Shown here: positions 8,137 through 16,176 of the stretch, in pieces
Layout of the letters: each line of letters starts with the position of its first letter
Numbering within the stretch: position 1 is the stretch's first letter
Assembly (NCBI GenBank): GCA_012960415.1
Contig: DUBH01000012.1
Coordinates: 5,324 to 38,841, forward strand
Direction of reading: 5' to 3'
From: Henriciella sp.
GTDB taxonomy: Bacteria > Pseudomonadota > Alphaproteobacteria > Caulobacterales > Hyphomonadaceae
Length of the DNA stretch: 33,518 nucleotides
Notes under the pieces: model-generated
Database searches by the model: none
What the model was told of the DNA's origin: nothing
Seen by the model: the letters and a program-made list of their open reading frames with translations, nothing else
Made by a program: the position numbers and the translations under genes

Positions 8137-8730
8137 ATGGCCATCGACAAGATCAAACGCCGCATCATCGGCAAGGGACGCGGGGCTGTCTTTACCCCCG
8201 CGGATTTCCTTGATCTCGGCTCGCGCGCCTCTGTCGATCAGACGCTGTCGCGACTGACCGATCAGGGCGTGATCCGTCGACTCGCCCGGGGCATTTATGA
8301 CTACCCGAAGACGAGTCCTCGTCTGGGCCGCCTGTCGCCCGATCCTGATGCTGTCGCCGCCGCCATCGCCCGAAAGGATGGACGCGTCGTCCAGGTCTCG
8401 CCGGCGCGCGCGGCGAACATGCTCGGCCTGACCACACAGGTTCCGGCGAAGGCTGTCTATCTGACAGATGGACCAAGCCGCACGAAGCAGATCGGGGCGC
8501 AGACCATCATCATGCGCAACGCCGCCGCCAGGAACCTTGTCGGCGCTGGCAAACCGACCGGTGCAGTGTTCCAGGCGCTGCGCTATCTCGGCAAGGATGG
8601 GGTGGATGCAAGCGTCGTAGCGCGCCTCTCCAGGACGATTGACGCCGACACCCGCCGCGCCCTCGTTAAAGATGCCCTTCAGGCACCAGGATGGATGCGC
8701 CCGGTGGTTCAGCAGATCGCGGCGGCCTGA
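8137..8730 (+). CDS. abiEi: AbiEi-type antitoxin / DUF6088 family regulator
   Basis: A 197-residue protein of the AbiEi antitoxin group (DUF6088-like), the antitoxin half of a type IV toxin-antitoxin and phage-abortive system. The N-terminus forms a winged helix (FTPADFLDLGSRASVDQTL, followed by GVIRRLARGIYDYP); the remainder is the domain that counteracts toxin activity and helps DNA binding in known members. AAAGGAG lies directly upstream of the ATG. The promoter and an overlapping inverted repeat upstream indicate autorepression. The next gene is the cognate nucleotidyltransferase toxin, translated from the same message. Confidence 0.85.
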   Translation: MAIDKIKRRIIGKGRGAVFTPADFLDLGSRASVDQTLSRLTDQGVIRRLARGIYDYPKTSPRLGRLSPDPDAVAAAIARKDGRVVQVSPARAANMLGLTTQVPAKAVYLTDGPSRTKQIGAQTIIMRNAAARNLVGAGKPTGAVFQALRYLGKDGVDASVVARLSRTIDADTRRALVKDALQAPGWMRPVVQQIAAA

Positions 8731-8732
8731 CA

Positions 8733-9770
8733 GTGGATGGTTTCGCGCAGGAAACCGCAACCATCCGCGCGGAGGTCTTTCAGGAGACGGCTGCGCGGAT
8801 GGGCGTGCAAGCCGCCATTGTCGAGAAAGACTTCTGGGTCTGCTGGACGATCAAGCGCGCTTTCTCACTTGGCGATAGGATTCCCGGCCTGATCTTCAAA
8901 GGCGGCACGTCTCTTTCGAAAGCCTATGGCCTGATCCGCCGCTTCTCCGAAGACATCGATCTCAGCCTTGACCGCCATGATCTCGGTTTCACCGGTGAGC
9001 GCGACCCGGCCAACGCGACAAGCAATAAGACCCGAAAGGCCTTGCTCGACGAACTCGAAGCCTGCGCCATTGAGGCAGTCGGCGGTTCGGTCAAAGCCGC
9101 TCTGTCAGAAGCGATGAGCGAAGCGCTTGGCAAACCGGTCCTTCTGAAAACTTCAGATGATGACCCGCAAACGCTGATCTTCACCTATCCGGAAAGCCTG
9201 CCTGCGACAGCCGCCCTGCCCTATGTGCGTTCGTTCGTTCGCCTCGAATTCGGCGCACGCTCGGATCACCTACCGGCAGAGCAGCGGGACATCTTTCCCT
9301 TTGTGAACGAACAGTTTCCGGACCTGTTCTCAGAGCCAGGCGTATCGGTGAAGACCTTGTCAGCTGCCCGGACATTCTGGGAAAAGGCGACCATCCTTCA
9401 CATGTTGGCGCACCGGGATGCGGCGAGGCCGCTCGGTGAGAGGATGTCGCGTCACTATTACGACCTCGCGCAACTCGCCCGATCCAAAACAAGGCCTCAG
9501 GCCCTGAGCGATCTGGCGCTTCTTGAAGCTGTGGCGCTTCACAAATCCGTCTTCTTCCGGGCGGCCTGGGCAAATTATGAGACGGCCCGACCGCCAACGC
9601 TCAGACTCGCGCCAGCGCCTGAACTTGAGGCCGCACTTCGATCTGACTATGCGCAAATGGCTGAAATGCTGTTCGATGCGCCCGAGCCATTCGACGCCAT
9701 TCTGGAAACGATCGCAGTGCTCGAAGCGGAGATCAATTCCATCGAGGCTCCTCCCAACAGTATCGCCTGA
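8733..9770 (+). CDS. abiEii: AbiEii-type nucleotidyltransferase toxin
   Basis: A 345-residue member of the AbiEii/AbiGii nucleotidyltransferase toxin family; characterised relatives block translation by modifying tRNA or similar targets. The nucleotidyltransferase signature is intact: KGGTSLSKAYGLIRRFSEDIDLSLD, here seen as GGTSLS (residues 57-62) and DID (74-76), preceded by the usual VEKDFWVCWTIK. The GTG at 8733, two bases after the antitoxin stop, gives the usual N-terminal length; an ATG at 8691 in the same frame would overlap the antitoxin gene by 40 bases. No frameshift or missing catalytic residue is seen, so the toxin is probably active. Two-gene operon with the antitoxin. Confidence 0.88.
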   Translation: MDGFAQETATIRAEVFQETAARMGVQAAIVEKDFWVCWTIKRAFSLGDRIPGLIFKGGTSLSKAYGLIRRFSEDIDLSLDRHDLGFTGERDPANATSNKTRKALLDELEACAIEAVGGSVKAALSEAMSEALGKPVLLKTSDDDPQTLIFTYPESLPATAALPYVRSFVRLEFGARSDHLPAEQRDIFPFVNEQFPDLFSEPGVSVKTLSAARTFWEKATILHMLAHRDAARPLGERMSRHYYDLAQLARSKTRPQALSDLALLEAVALHKSVFFRAAWANYETARPPTLRLAPAPELEAALRSDYAQMAEMLFDAPEPFDAILETIAVLEAEINSIEAPPNSIA

Positions 9771-9809
9771 CAGGCCGAAACTGCCCGGCCAAAGACTTTC
9801 GCCGCCCCC

Positions 9810-9844
9810 TTCGTGACCCATTAAAGTTTTGAATGGGTCACGAA
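9810..9844. terminator. 13-bp perfect inverted repeat between convergent genes
   Basis: TTCGTGACCCATT (9810-9822) pairs perfectly with AATGGGTCACGAA (9832-9844) around a 9-base loop. It lies between the 3' ends of the toxin gene and the opposing 241-residue gene, where a bidirectional terminator is expected. There is no T tract on either strand, so a protein-binding site or recombination remnant is also possible. Confidence 0.45.
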
Positions 9845-9899
9845 ATACCCATTGTGCGACACCCGACGGGCGCGGCTTCAAGTGCTCGAAGCGATGACG

Positions 9900-10625
9900 T
9901 CAATGCAGCGTCACCAAACCGACCTGGTCATCAAACGGGAACAAGAAGGCCTCGGACCAAAGACCGGTGGTGCTGTAGACGCGATCTGCGAAATGCTGTC
10001 GATCGTCTGACATTGTCTCGGCCAGCAACCCCATCCAGCACAGCGGCTGAAGCATTTGTGACCAGATCATTCCCGGCAAGCGGTCATAGGGCTGTCCGGC
10101 GTCCGGCGGACCGTAAAGGATTTCACGAAGCGCGCCGCATGTCACGCCTGGCACCGCCTCCGTATTCAGCACACCGAGAAACACATCCCAGTTGCCAAGC
10201 CTCGGCTCGGGCATCCGCGACGAAGCGGCATGATCGACTTCGAACAACCAGAATGGCGCGATCAGGTTGAAGAGATCGCCGGGCTTGTCAGCAATGTCCC
10301 TGCCCGCCTTGGTGAGCCGACAGGTCAGCTTGTAATGCCGGATCAGCTCGAGTTTCAGCAGAAGGAAATGCAGAGCTTCGAGCGGCGGAAAATCGTCCTC
10401 ATTCAGCACCTTATTGACGAGGAACAGCTTGTCCTCTTCCCAGCCCGGCCAGGCGAACTCGGCAGCCGCCCAGTGCACGAACTTGCGCTGAAACGCCTTG
10501 CCCTTCGTCAGGCCGATCGCATCATGTTCGGCCAGATACGCCAGAAGTTTCTGAGCCGCGCCAATCATGGGCGCACCGGCAAGTGCACGCTCATCATTCT
10601 TCACGGGCTGGAGCAGAAACGTCAT
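9900..10625 (-). CDS. Protein of unknown function, convergent with abiE operon
   Basis: A 241-residue protein I cannot assign to a named family. No signal peptide or membrane segment is visible. The middle has FPPLEALHFLLLKLELIRHYKLTCRLTKAGRDI (shown in part), which resembles a small winged-helix module of the kind seen in C-terminal parts of some SEC-C or pRiA4b ORF-3-like proteins; the start KAFQRKFVHWAAAEF and a Trp-rich C-terminal half follow. The ATG at 10625 has only a weak ribosome site, and the frame continues open upstream without a better start codon. It sits next to the toxin-antitoxin pair and ahead of a transcription terminator on the other strand, so it may be an accessory or defence gene, but nothing in the protein proves this. 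Confidence 0.6.
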   Translation of the reverse strand: MTFLLQPVKNDERALAGAPMIGAAQKLLAYLAEHDAIGLTKGKAFQRKFVHWAAAEFAWPGWEEDKLFLVNKVLNEDDFPPLEALHFLLLKLELIRHYKLTCRLTKAGRDIADKPGDLFNLIAPFWLFEVDHAASSRMPEPRLGNWDVFLGVLNTEAVPGVTCGALREILYGPPDAGQPYDRLPGMIWSQMLQPLCWMGLLAETMSDDRQHFADRVYSTTGLWSEAFLFPFDDQVGLVTLH

Positions 10626-10724
10626 CGCATATTCATCGTCAGGCTTGTTACCAAACAGGCTAACGACGAAAGCGCGGGATGCCTATTCGAGGTGTTCAAG
10701 GTTCGAACCCCGAATGTCGCGCCT

Positions 10725-10756
10725 AACCCGAAGCAGCACAGATCGTCGGGTTTTTT
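10725..10756 (+). terminator. Rho-independent terminator, plus strand
   Basis: AACCCGA (10725-10731) pairs with TCGGGTT (10746-10752) around a 14-base loop and runs into six T (10751-10756). No plus-strand gene ends just upstream, so either a small RNA or a remnant gene ends here. The preceding bases include a GGTTCGAACC palindrome (10700-10709) like a T-arm, but no complete tRNA folds. Confidence 0.5.
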
Positions 10757-11063
10757 CCGCTTGCAAATCAACGGCTTATATAGTTTAGTTTGGCGCGAGT
10801 GACGTGCCACATTCCATATTTTTTATCCATATTTTTCAATCACTTACGGGAGGTGTAATCGATTCTTGGTCCTCAGTTCGGTCTGATTTTGGTCCACAGT
10901 TTTGTAGACCGCTTGAGTTCGACGCCGCTCACCGGCACCGATAGCCATAGTTAACGCGGATTGTACTCCCTGCCAAATCAAGCTTGATCTATAGAACTAG
11001 ATTTCACCGCTAACTACAATGCACAGAGCGCCGAAACTCAACACATCATACTAAAGTCAACAC
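10757..11063. other. Intergenic stretch before the catabolic cluster
   Basis: About 300 AT-richer bases with no convincing open frame. It contains a 12-base palindrome ATCAAGCTTGAT (10977-10988) and several copies of TTTGGTCCA-like words near 10860-10910. No clear terminator for the minus-strand lipoprotein gene is visible. This is the left margin of the catabolic block. Confidence 0.4.
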
Positions 11064-12686
11064 CTAGCGCTCGACCGATATCCGCATCATGCCCAGCAAT
11101 CCTCCAAGAACGATATCGCCGCCCGGCAGGAGGTGAATGACAGAGTAAGCGCCATTGTAAATGTGGCTATCACCAAGGCGAAGCCGTGTAACGGCTTCAC
11201 CCGTCTCCCAATCAAGACCTGTGACCTCCCATTTTCCGTCTACGAAACCATTGACATAGACCTGTTGGGCGCCGCCAGAAATCATGGGGACGGTTGATGG
11301 GCTCGATACAGTGGGATTTGCCCAGGCACGCACCCAGCGGTCAGCTTCAACGTCCCATTCAAACTTTTCAGCACCCGTCGGTCCTTTGCGTAGTCTACCA
11401 GACATGACAACATTCTCCAGCATTGTTGGCAATGGCGATGGCAATGTGTTGTTTACCACCAAGGCACCGTAGCCATATACCGCAACGGATTGCTCAGACT
11501 GGGCGCGCTCAAGGTCAGACTTTCCGAAACTAACCTGAATCTGGTCGGCAATTCGACGCGATTTGGTCCCTGGCTTCTGGACGAAATCCTCTGGAATATC
11601 GTCGCGCCAGAAGGCGACGACATTCATAATCAACTCTCCGTCCGTGATGACAACAAGTTTGTCTTCCTCGTCTCCGAAGCCCATAAGTGAGGGCGTAGAG
11701 CCTGATCCGTTGCCGAGACTCACGCCGCCAAGTTTGCCGGTGAAGGAATCGTATTCTGATGACCACGCGCCATACCCTCTAGAGTGAAGTGTTTCCCCGT
11801 CCCAAACCAGTTTATGGAGCCTCCTATTTGAGAGAACATAAATGCCACCACCCTCATCAATGGCGATCGAGTTCGTAACCTGCTCATCGTCAGCCAACTC
11901 ATGAATGATCGGTGCCTGTTCAAAATTTCGGTCTACGATGACGACAACGCCGCCCATCGTCACCAGCGCCAGCATGCCATCATAAGTCAGATTCAATCCG
12001 AACACAGCATCAGGGTCTTCCAGTGTTGGATTGAAATATTCGCGCGGCAGCTGAAAGCGGCGCTTTTCCACCAGTGGTGACAGCGGATTGCCGGGTTCGG
12101 CATCACCATAAACGACGACATCGTTGTTGACGACAGTGTAGAAGTCACCATTGCGGTCGACGACATTATAGATTGCTGCTCTGGCGACGACCCGCTCAAC
12201 ATAACGTGGATAGTTCCGATTGAGATAGCCAAGCAGTTCAGCTTCTGAGGCCGTACTATCCATTTCGACGGCGATACGTTCAGCATCCTCGACAGACATG
12301 AAGGGTTGACCTTCCACAGGCAGAGCATTGATCAGTTGAAACTTGCCATCGCTAATCAGGATTTTGGAGATACGATTATTGTTGGCGGAGATGGCCACCT
12401 GCTCACCTGAAGGATAAGTTGGTAATTGCATAAGCGTGAGGTTCACCAACCCTGCCGGGACCCTTTGAATACCCTCATCATCAATCTCGTGAATACCGAC
12501 CGGCCCAGCAAACGGAAGGGAATCCTGTTGAGCCGGATTAAAATGCGTGGTGGCAAGCTCGCTGTCCACCAGATTTGGGTTCATTGGAGGAAACTCCGGA
12601 CCCGACGCATCAAAGACTGGGATAGTGGAGCATGCACCAAGCACGGCTACGATTGCGACTGCAGCAGCAGCGATATGAGGTTTCAT
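11064..12686 (-). CDS. Beta-propeller-like lipoprotein of unknown function
   Basis: A 540-residue exported lipoprotein. The N-terminus MKPHIAAAAVAIVAVLGACS is a signal peptide with lipobox LGAC (Cys19); Ser at +2 predicts the outer membrane. The mature part looks like a repeated beta-strand protein, probably a propeller, with blades such as GMLALVTMGGVVVIVDRNF, SIAIDEGGGIYVLSNRRLHKL and DKLVVITDGELIMNVVAFW. No haem motif or PQQ-binding Trp signature is seen, and the enzyme class is unknown. It follows the PQQ dehydrogenase gene by only 53 bases on the same strand, with GGGAG before its ATG, so the two are likely co-expressed and may cooperate in the periplasm, as a partner, sensor or lactonase-type hydrolase. 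Confidence 0.75.
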   Translation of the reverse strand: MKPHIAAAAVAIVAVLGACSTIPVFDASGPEFPPMNPNLVDSELATTHFNPAQQDSLPFAGPVGIHEIDDEGIQRVPAGLVNLTLMQLPTYPSGEQVAISANNNRISKILISDGKFQLINALPVEGQPFMSVEDAERIAVEMDSTASEAELLGYLNRNYPRYVERVVARAAIYNVVDRNGDFYTVVNNDVVVYGDAEPGNPLSPLVEKRRFQLPREYFNPTLEDPDAVFGLNLTYDGMLALVTMGGVVVIVDRNFEQAPIIHELADDEQVTNSIAIDEGGGIYVLSNRRLHKLVWDGETLHSRGYGAWSSEYDSFTGKLGGVSLGNGSGSTPSLMGFGDEEDKLVVITDGELIMNVVAFWRDDIPEDFVQKPGTKSRRIADQIQVSFGKSDLERAQSEQSVAVYGYGALVVNNTLPSPLPTMLENVVMSGRLRKGPTGAEKFEWDVEADRWVRAWANPTVSSPSTVPMISGGAQQVYVNGFVDGKWEVTGLDWETGEAVTRLRLGDSHIYNGAYSVIHLLPGGDIVLGGLLGMMRISVER

Positions 12687-12739
12687 TTGTTGTCTCCCAG
12701 AGTGACAGATTTGTACTGGTTTAGCGAATTGTCAGAATA

Positions 12740-14905
12740 CTATTCAGCTTGAGACGTCGACTGTTGCTCGTCTTGAAACGCCATCCAGGCTCGAGAGAGG
12801 ATGAAATCCTCAATATCATCGACTTCCTGTTGGCTTAGGCGGCCGGCGAAGTTGGGCATGCCAATCGCTTCGCCGGCCCCTTGAAGGAGGAAAGCATCAA
12901 AAGTGTCTATCCCGAGAGTCGCTGACTGCCTCAGATCGGGGAGCGTTCCGGACGAAATGGCCGCGCCGCCATGGCAGACACCGCAGAATCGACCGTAGAG
13001 GTCTGTGCCCCGTACAACCGCTTCAGCCGAATGCGGCTGTCGCGCTGGCTCAGGCGTTGCCTTCTGCGGAAGCGCGGCGACGTTTAGCTCGCCCTCTCCG
13101 CCAAGTTTGAAGGCAAGTACATGGCCTTCAACCGGGCCTCCTGTCTGCCCGACATAGAAGCCGGCGAGCAAATTGGCACCACTGCCCCAACCAGCTGATA
13201 CAGCAACATACTGCTCGCCATTGACCTCATACGCCACAGGTCCACCGACCATTGCGACACCAACCGGATACGACCACAGTTCTTCGCCTGTTTTGGCGTT
13301 GTAAGCATTGAAAACGCCGCTCGTCGTGCCTTGGAATACCAGATCTCCAGACGTTGTCAGCGTACCTCCATTCCACATTCGCTCATGCTGAACACGCCAG
13401 ACTTCTTTCTGAGCTACCGGATCCCAGGCAGCAAGATGTGCTTGGACAAGTTGGCGCAGAAGTGTGCGACGTGCTTCTTCTGTTTCCGGTAATGCGTCTG
13501 TCAGGCTGACACCGATATTGAATGCGTCTCGGTCAAAGCGGGCAATCTCGCCCTCGATCTGATCGGAATAGAGGAAAGGAACATCTTGTGCGGGAATATA
13601 TACCAGCCCTGTTTCCGGATTGAATGACATGGGGTGCCAGTTGTGGGCACCAAATGGGCTGGGTTTGACGAGCGCAGGTCCACCAGACAGATAGCGCGCC
13701 TCGGGGTTTTCAACAGGACGCCCGGTCTCCATATCGATATGTGTGGCCCAGTTAACGGGAACAAATGGCTCTGCGGAAATAAGTTCGCCGCTTATTCGGT
13801 CGATGACATAAAAGAAGCCGTTTTTCGGCGCTTGCATCAGCACCTTACGAAGCTCTCCCTCGATCTCAAGATCAGCTAGAATGATATTCTGCGTAGCTGT
13901 GTAGTCCCAAGTTTCGCCCGGCGTCGTCTGATAGTGCCAGACATATTCTCCTGTGTCTGGACGTAACGCGACGATTGATGACAGGAACAGATTGTCGCCG
14001 CCGTCCGGGCTTCGTACTTTCTGATTCCAGGGCGAGCCGTTTCCAACGCCGATATAGAGTAGGTCCAGTTCAGGATCGAATGCCATGCTGTCCCAGACAG
14101 TCCCGCCACCGCCCAGCTTCCACCATTCGCCTGTCCAGGTCTCAGCGGCCATCTCGATGGCTTCGTTTTCGAATCCATCATCCGGATTTCCCGGCACAGT
14201 GTAGAACTTCCAGGCCTGTTCACCTGTTTCAGCATCATACGCTGCAACAAATCCGCGAACGCCGAACTCACCACCGCCATTTCCGATGATGACCTTGCCT
14301 TTCACAATGCGAGGCGCCCCTGTGATCGTATAGGGTTCTTCGAGCGGTACAGTACGGGTCTCCCAGATCTGTTCGCCTGACTTTGAATCAAGAGCGATCA
14401 GACGACCATCCAGCGACCCGAATATGACCTTGTCGTTATAGACAGCCACGCCGCGATTGACGACATCGCAACAAGCATGTGCGCCCTTTGATCGGGGAAC
14501 CTCCGGATCGTAGCGCCAAAGAATTTCTCCTGTGGCAGCATTAAGCGCCAGCACTTCGCTCCACGAACCCGTAGTGTACATGACACCATCAACAATGATC
14601 GGGGTTGCCTCTACGCCACGATAGCTGCCAAGCGGTGCCGCCCAGGCAAGATCCAGCTGGTCGATTGTTTCCAGATTAATGGCGTCAAGCGCGCTAAACC
14701 GCGTTTCTGAAAACGTGCCACCATGAGTAAGCCAGTTATGTGGTTCGCCTGCAGCATTGAGCAAACGTTCCTCATTGATCCCCTGGGAGGCTTGTGTGGA
14801 AGCGTCGCCAGAGTCGACCGCCCCTCCACAGGCAGCCAGAAGACCGATCGTAGCACCCGTCAGAATGACTTTCAGCGCTGTGGCGGGCATTTTTTTGCCG
14901 TTCAT
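12740..14905 (-). CDS. PQQ-dependent quinohaemoprotein alcohol dehydrogenase, lipoprotein form
   Basis: A 721-residue type II quinohaemoprotein that oxidises alcohols in the periplasm, passing electrons from PQQ to its own haem c and on to the respiratory chain. The N-terminal propeller has VEATP (Glu99), the vicinal disulphide ACC (Cys145-146), GGGEFG (Glu213, Ca ligand), GNGSPWN (Asn289) and WDYT (catalytic Asp334). The residue two after the Asp is Thr, not Asp, pointing to calcium rather than lanthanide. The C-terminal cytochrome has CGVCH (641-645) and Met683 in GMPNF. Unusually, the export signal ends in a lipobox LAAC (Cys26) with Gly at +2, predicting outer-membrane anchoring. GGGAGG precedes the ATG. 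No pqq synthesis genes are in the window. Confidence 0.93.
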   Translation of the reverse strand: MNGKKMPATALKVILTGATIGLLAACGGAVDSGDASTQASQGINEERLLNAAGEPHNWLTHGGTFSETRFSALDAINLETIDQLDLAWAAPLGSYRGVEATPIIVDGVMYTTGSWSEVLALNAATGEILWRYDPEVPRSKGAHACCDVVNRGVAVYNDKVIFGSLDGRLIALDSKSGEQIWETRTVPLEEPYTITGAPRIVKGKVIIGNGGGEFGVRGFVAAYDAETGEQAWKFYTVPGNPDDGFENEAIEMAAETWTGEWWKLGGGGTVWDSMAFDPELDLLYIGVGNGSPWNQKVRSPDGGDNLFLSSIVALRPDTGEYVWHYQTTPGETWDYTATQNIILADLEIEGELRKVLMQAPKNGFFYVIDRISGELISAEPFVPVNWATHIDMETGRPVENPEARYLSGGPALVKPSPFGAHNWHPMSFNPETGLVYIPAQDVPFLYSDQIEGEIARFDRDAFNIGVSLTDALPETEEARRTLLRQLVQAHLAAWDPVAQKEVWRVQHERMWNGGTLTTSGDLVFQGTTSGVFNAYNAKTGEELWSYPVGVAMVGGPVAYEVNGEQYVAVSAGWGSGANLLAGFYVGQTGGPVEGHVLAFKLGGEGELNVAALPQKATPEPARQPHSAEAVVRGTDLYGRFCGVCHGGAAISSGTLPDLRQSATLGIDTFDAFLLQGAGEAIGMPNFAGRLSQQEVDDIEDFILSRAWMAFQDEQQSTSQAE

Positions 14906-15063
14906 TTTGTCCTCCCGGACACCCCAGTGGATGAGGTTCTGGATTTTTTCTCATACCAAGCAAGATTGCACTGGAACGGCGAAGTTTCTCAAGCCCCGCG
15001 CAACGCCAATGTTCCGTCATTTTGTGCCAGCGACAAAGCCTGGGACACCTACTTGCAACGGAT

Positions 15064-16170
15064 CTAGTTGCGGGTTTTCAACTCCTTGAGCAGCTCTTGC
15101 TGGTGCTGACCATGCTCAGGTGCTGGACCGGGGATTGCCTGCACGTTCGATTGGAAACGCGGGGCCGGAACAGCCTGAACATAACCCTGGCTGTTTTCAA
15201 AGATTCCGCGCGCCAGATTATGAGGGTGCAAAGGTGCACTGATCGGACTTTCCACAAGGCCAAAGCATGCATCGGTCCCCTCTAGTAAGTCTTGCCAGTA
15301 TGCAGATGGTTCGGTTGCGAAAAGAGCACGAAACTTCTCTGACTGCTTCGACCAGCTATCACGATCATACTGGTCTTCGAAGTCGGGATCGCCTGCAAGA
15401 CCGAGGCGCTGTAGAAGTTCTGCGTAAAATTTCGGTTCTAGCGCGCCAAGCGTGATGTCACGCCCGTCTGCACAGCGATAGGAACTGTACCAAGGGGAAT
15501 CATCCAGAAAGCCGCGCCCGCGCTCGGCTTGCATCATGCCGCTGGGCAGCAAATCGAAGATGAGGTTCATCATATGCGCCGACCCATCGACAATCGCTGC
15601 ATCAATCACATCGCCCTCACCGGTGGCCCTGGCCTTTAGAATGCCCGCGAGAATGCCAATCGTCAGATAGTTCGCACCGCCGCCAATGTCCCCGATCAAG
15701 CCTGGTGGCGGCAGTGATCGCGTTCCAGTTGGGCTTGCAAACCAGGCAGCTGAACTGACGGATACATAATTGATATCATGTCCAGCCGCCTGGGCGAGCG
15801 GTCCCGCCTGCCCCCAGCCCGTCATGCGACCAAAGACAAGCTGTGGGTTCCGCCCCAGACAAACTTCCGGACCAAGGCCCAGGCGTTCCATCACTCCCGG
15901 CCGCATGCCCTCGATCAGGGCGTCCGCCGTCGCAATCAGATCCAGCGCGACCGCGCGGTCTTCAGAGTCTTTCAGGTCCAGAGCGATCGAGCGCTTGCCT
16001 CTTTTCAGAATGCCGACAGGCAAAGTCGATCCCGGATCGGAGCCCTTGGTCTTTCGCTCTATGAGAACGACATCCGCGCCCAGATCGGCCAGATGCATGC
16101 CACAAAAGGGCGCCGGCCCAATGCCCTCGATTTCGACAATCCGAATGCCCTGCAGAGGTCCTTTAGACAC
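15064..16170 (-). CDS. CaiB/BaiF family protein, alpha-methylacyl-CoA racemase-like
   Basis: A 368-residue class III CoA-transferase-family protein most like alpha-methylacyl-CoA racemase, which interconverts (R)- and (S)-2-methylacyl-CoA so that beta-oxidation can proceed. The N-terminus IRIVEIEGIGPAPFCGMHLADLGADV is typical. H131 (AAGHDINYV) and D161 (GLIGDIGGG) are 30 residues apart, exactly as His126 and Asp156 of the mycobacterial racemase; true transferases instead carry an Asp nucleophile near residue 169. The start is GTG at 16170, six bases after the acyl-CoA dehydrogenase stop, so the two belong to one operon. A CoA transferase cannot be excluded by eye, but the His/Asp pair argues for racemase. 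Confidence 0.85.
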   Translation of the reverse strand: MSKGPLQGIRIVEIEGIGPAPFCGMHLADLGADVVLIERKTKGSDPGSTLPVGILKRGKRSIALDLKDSEDRAVALDLIATADALIEGMRPGVMERLGLGPEVCLGRNPQLVFGRMTGWGQAGPLAQAAGHDINYVSVSSAAWFASPTGTRSLPPPGLIGDIGGGANYLTIGILAGILKARATGEGDVIDAAIVDGSAHMMNLIFDLLPSGMMQAERGRGFLDDSPWYSSYRCADGRDITLGALEPKFYAELLQRLGLAGDPDFEDQYDRDSWSKQSEKFRALFATEPSAYWQDLLEGTDACFGLVESPISAPLHPHNLARGIFENSQGYVQAVPAPRFQSNVQAIPGPAPEHGQHQQELLKELKTRN

Positions 16171-16176
16171 GGGACG

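Noticed and set aside
10680-10724. Possible tRNA gene ending at CGCGCC
   Set aside because: The GGTTCGAACC looks like a T-arm, but stems of the T-arm, anticodon arm and acceptor do not pair; kept only as a remnant hypothesis.
10622-10810. Minus-strand open frame of 62 codons upstream of the 241-residue gene
   Set aside because: It reads through a terminator hairpin and a palindrome, has no ribosome site and no protein character; likely a chance frame.
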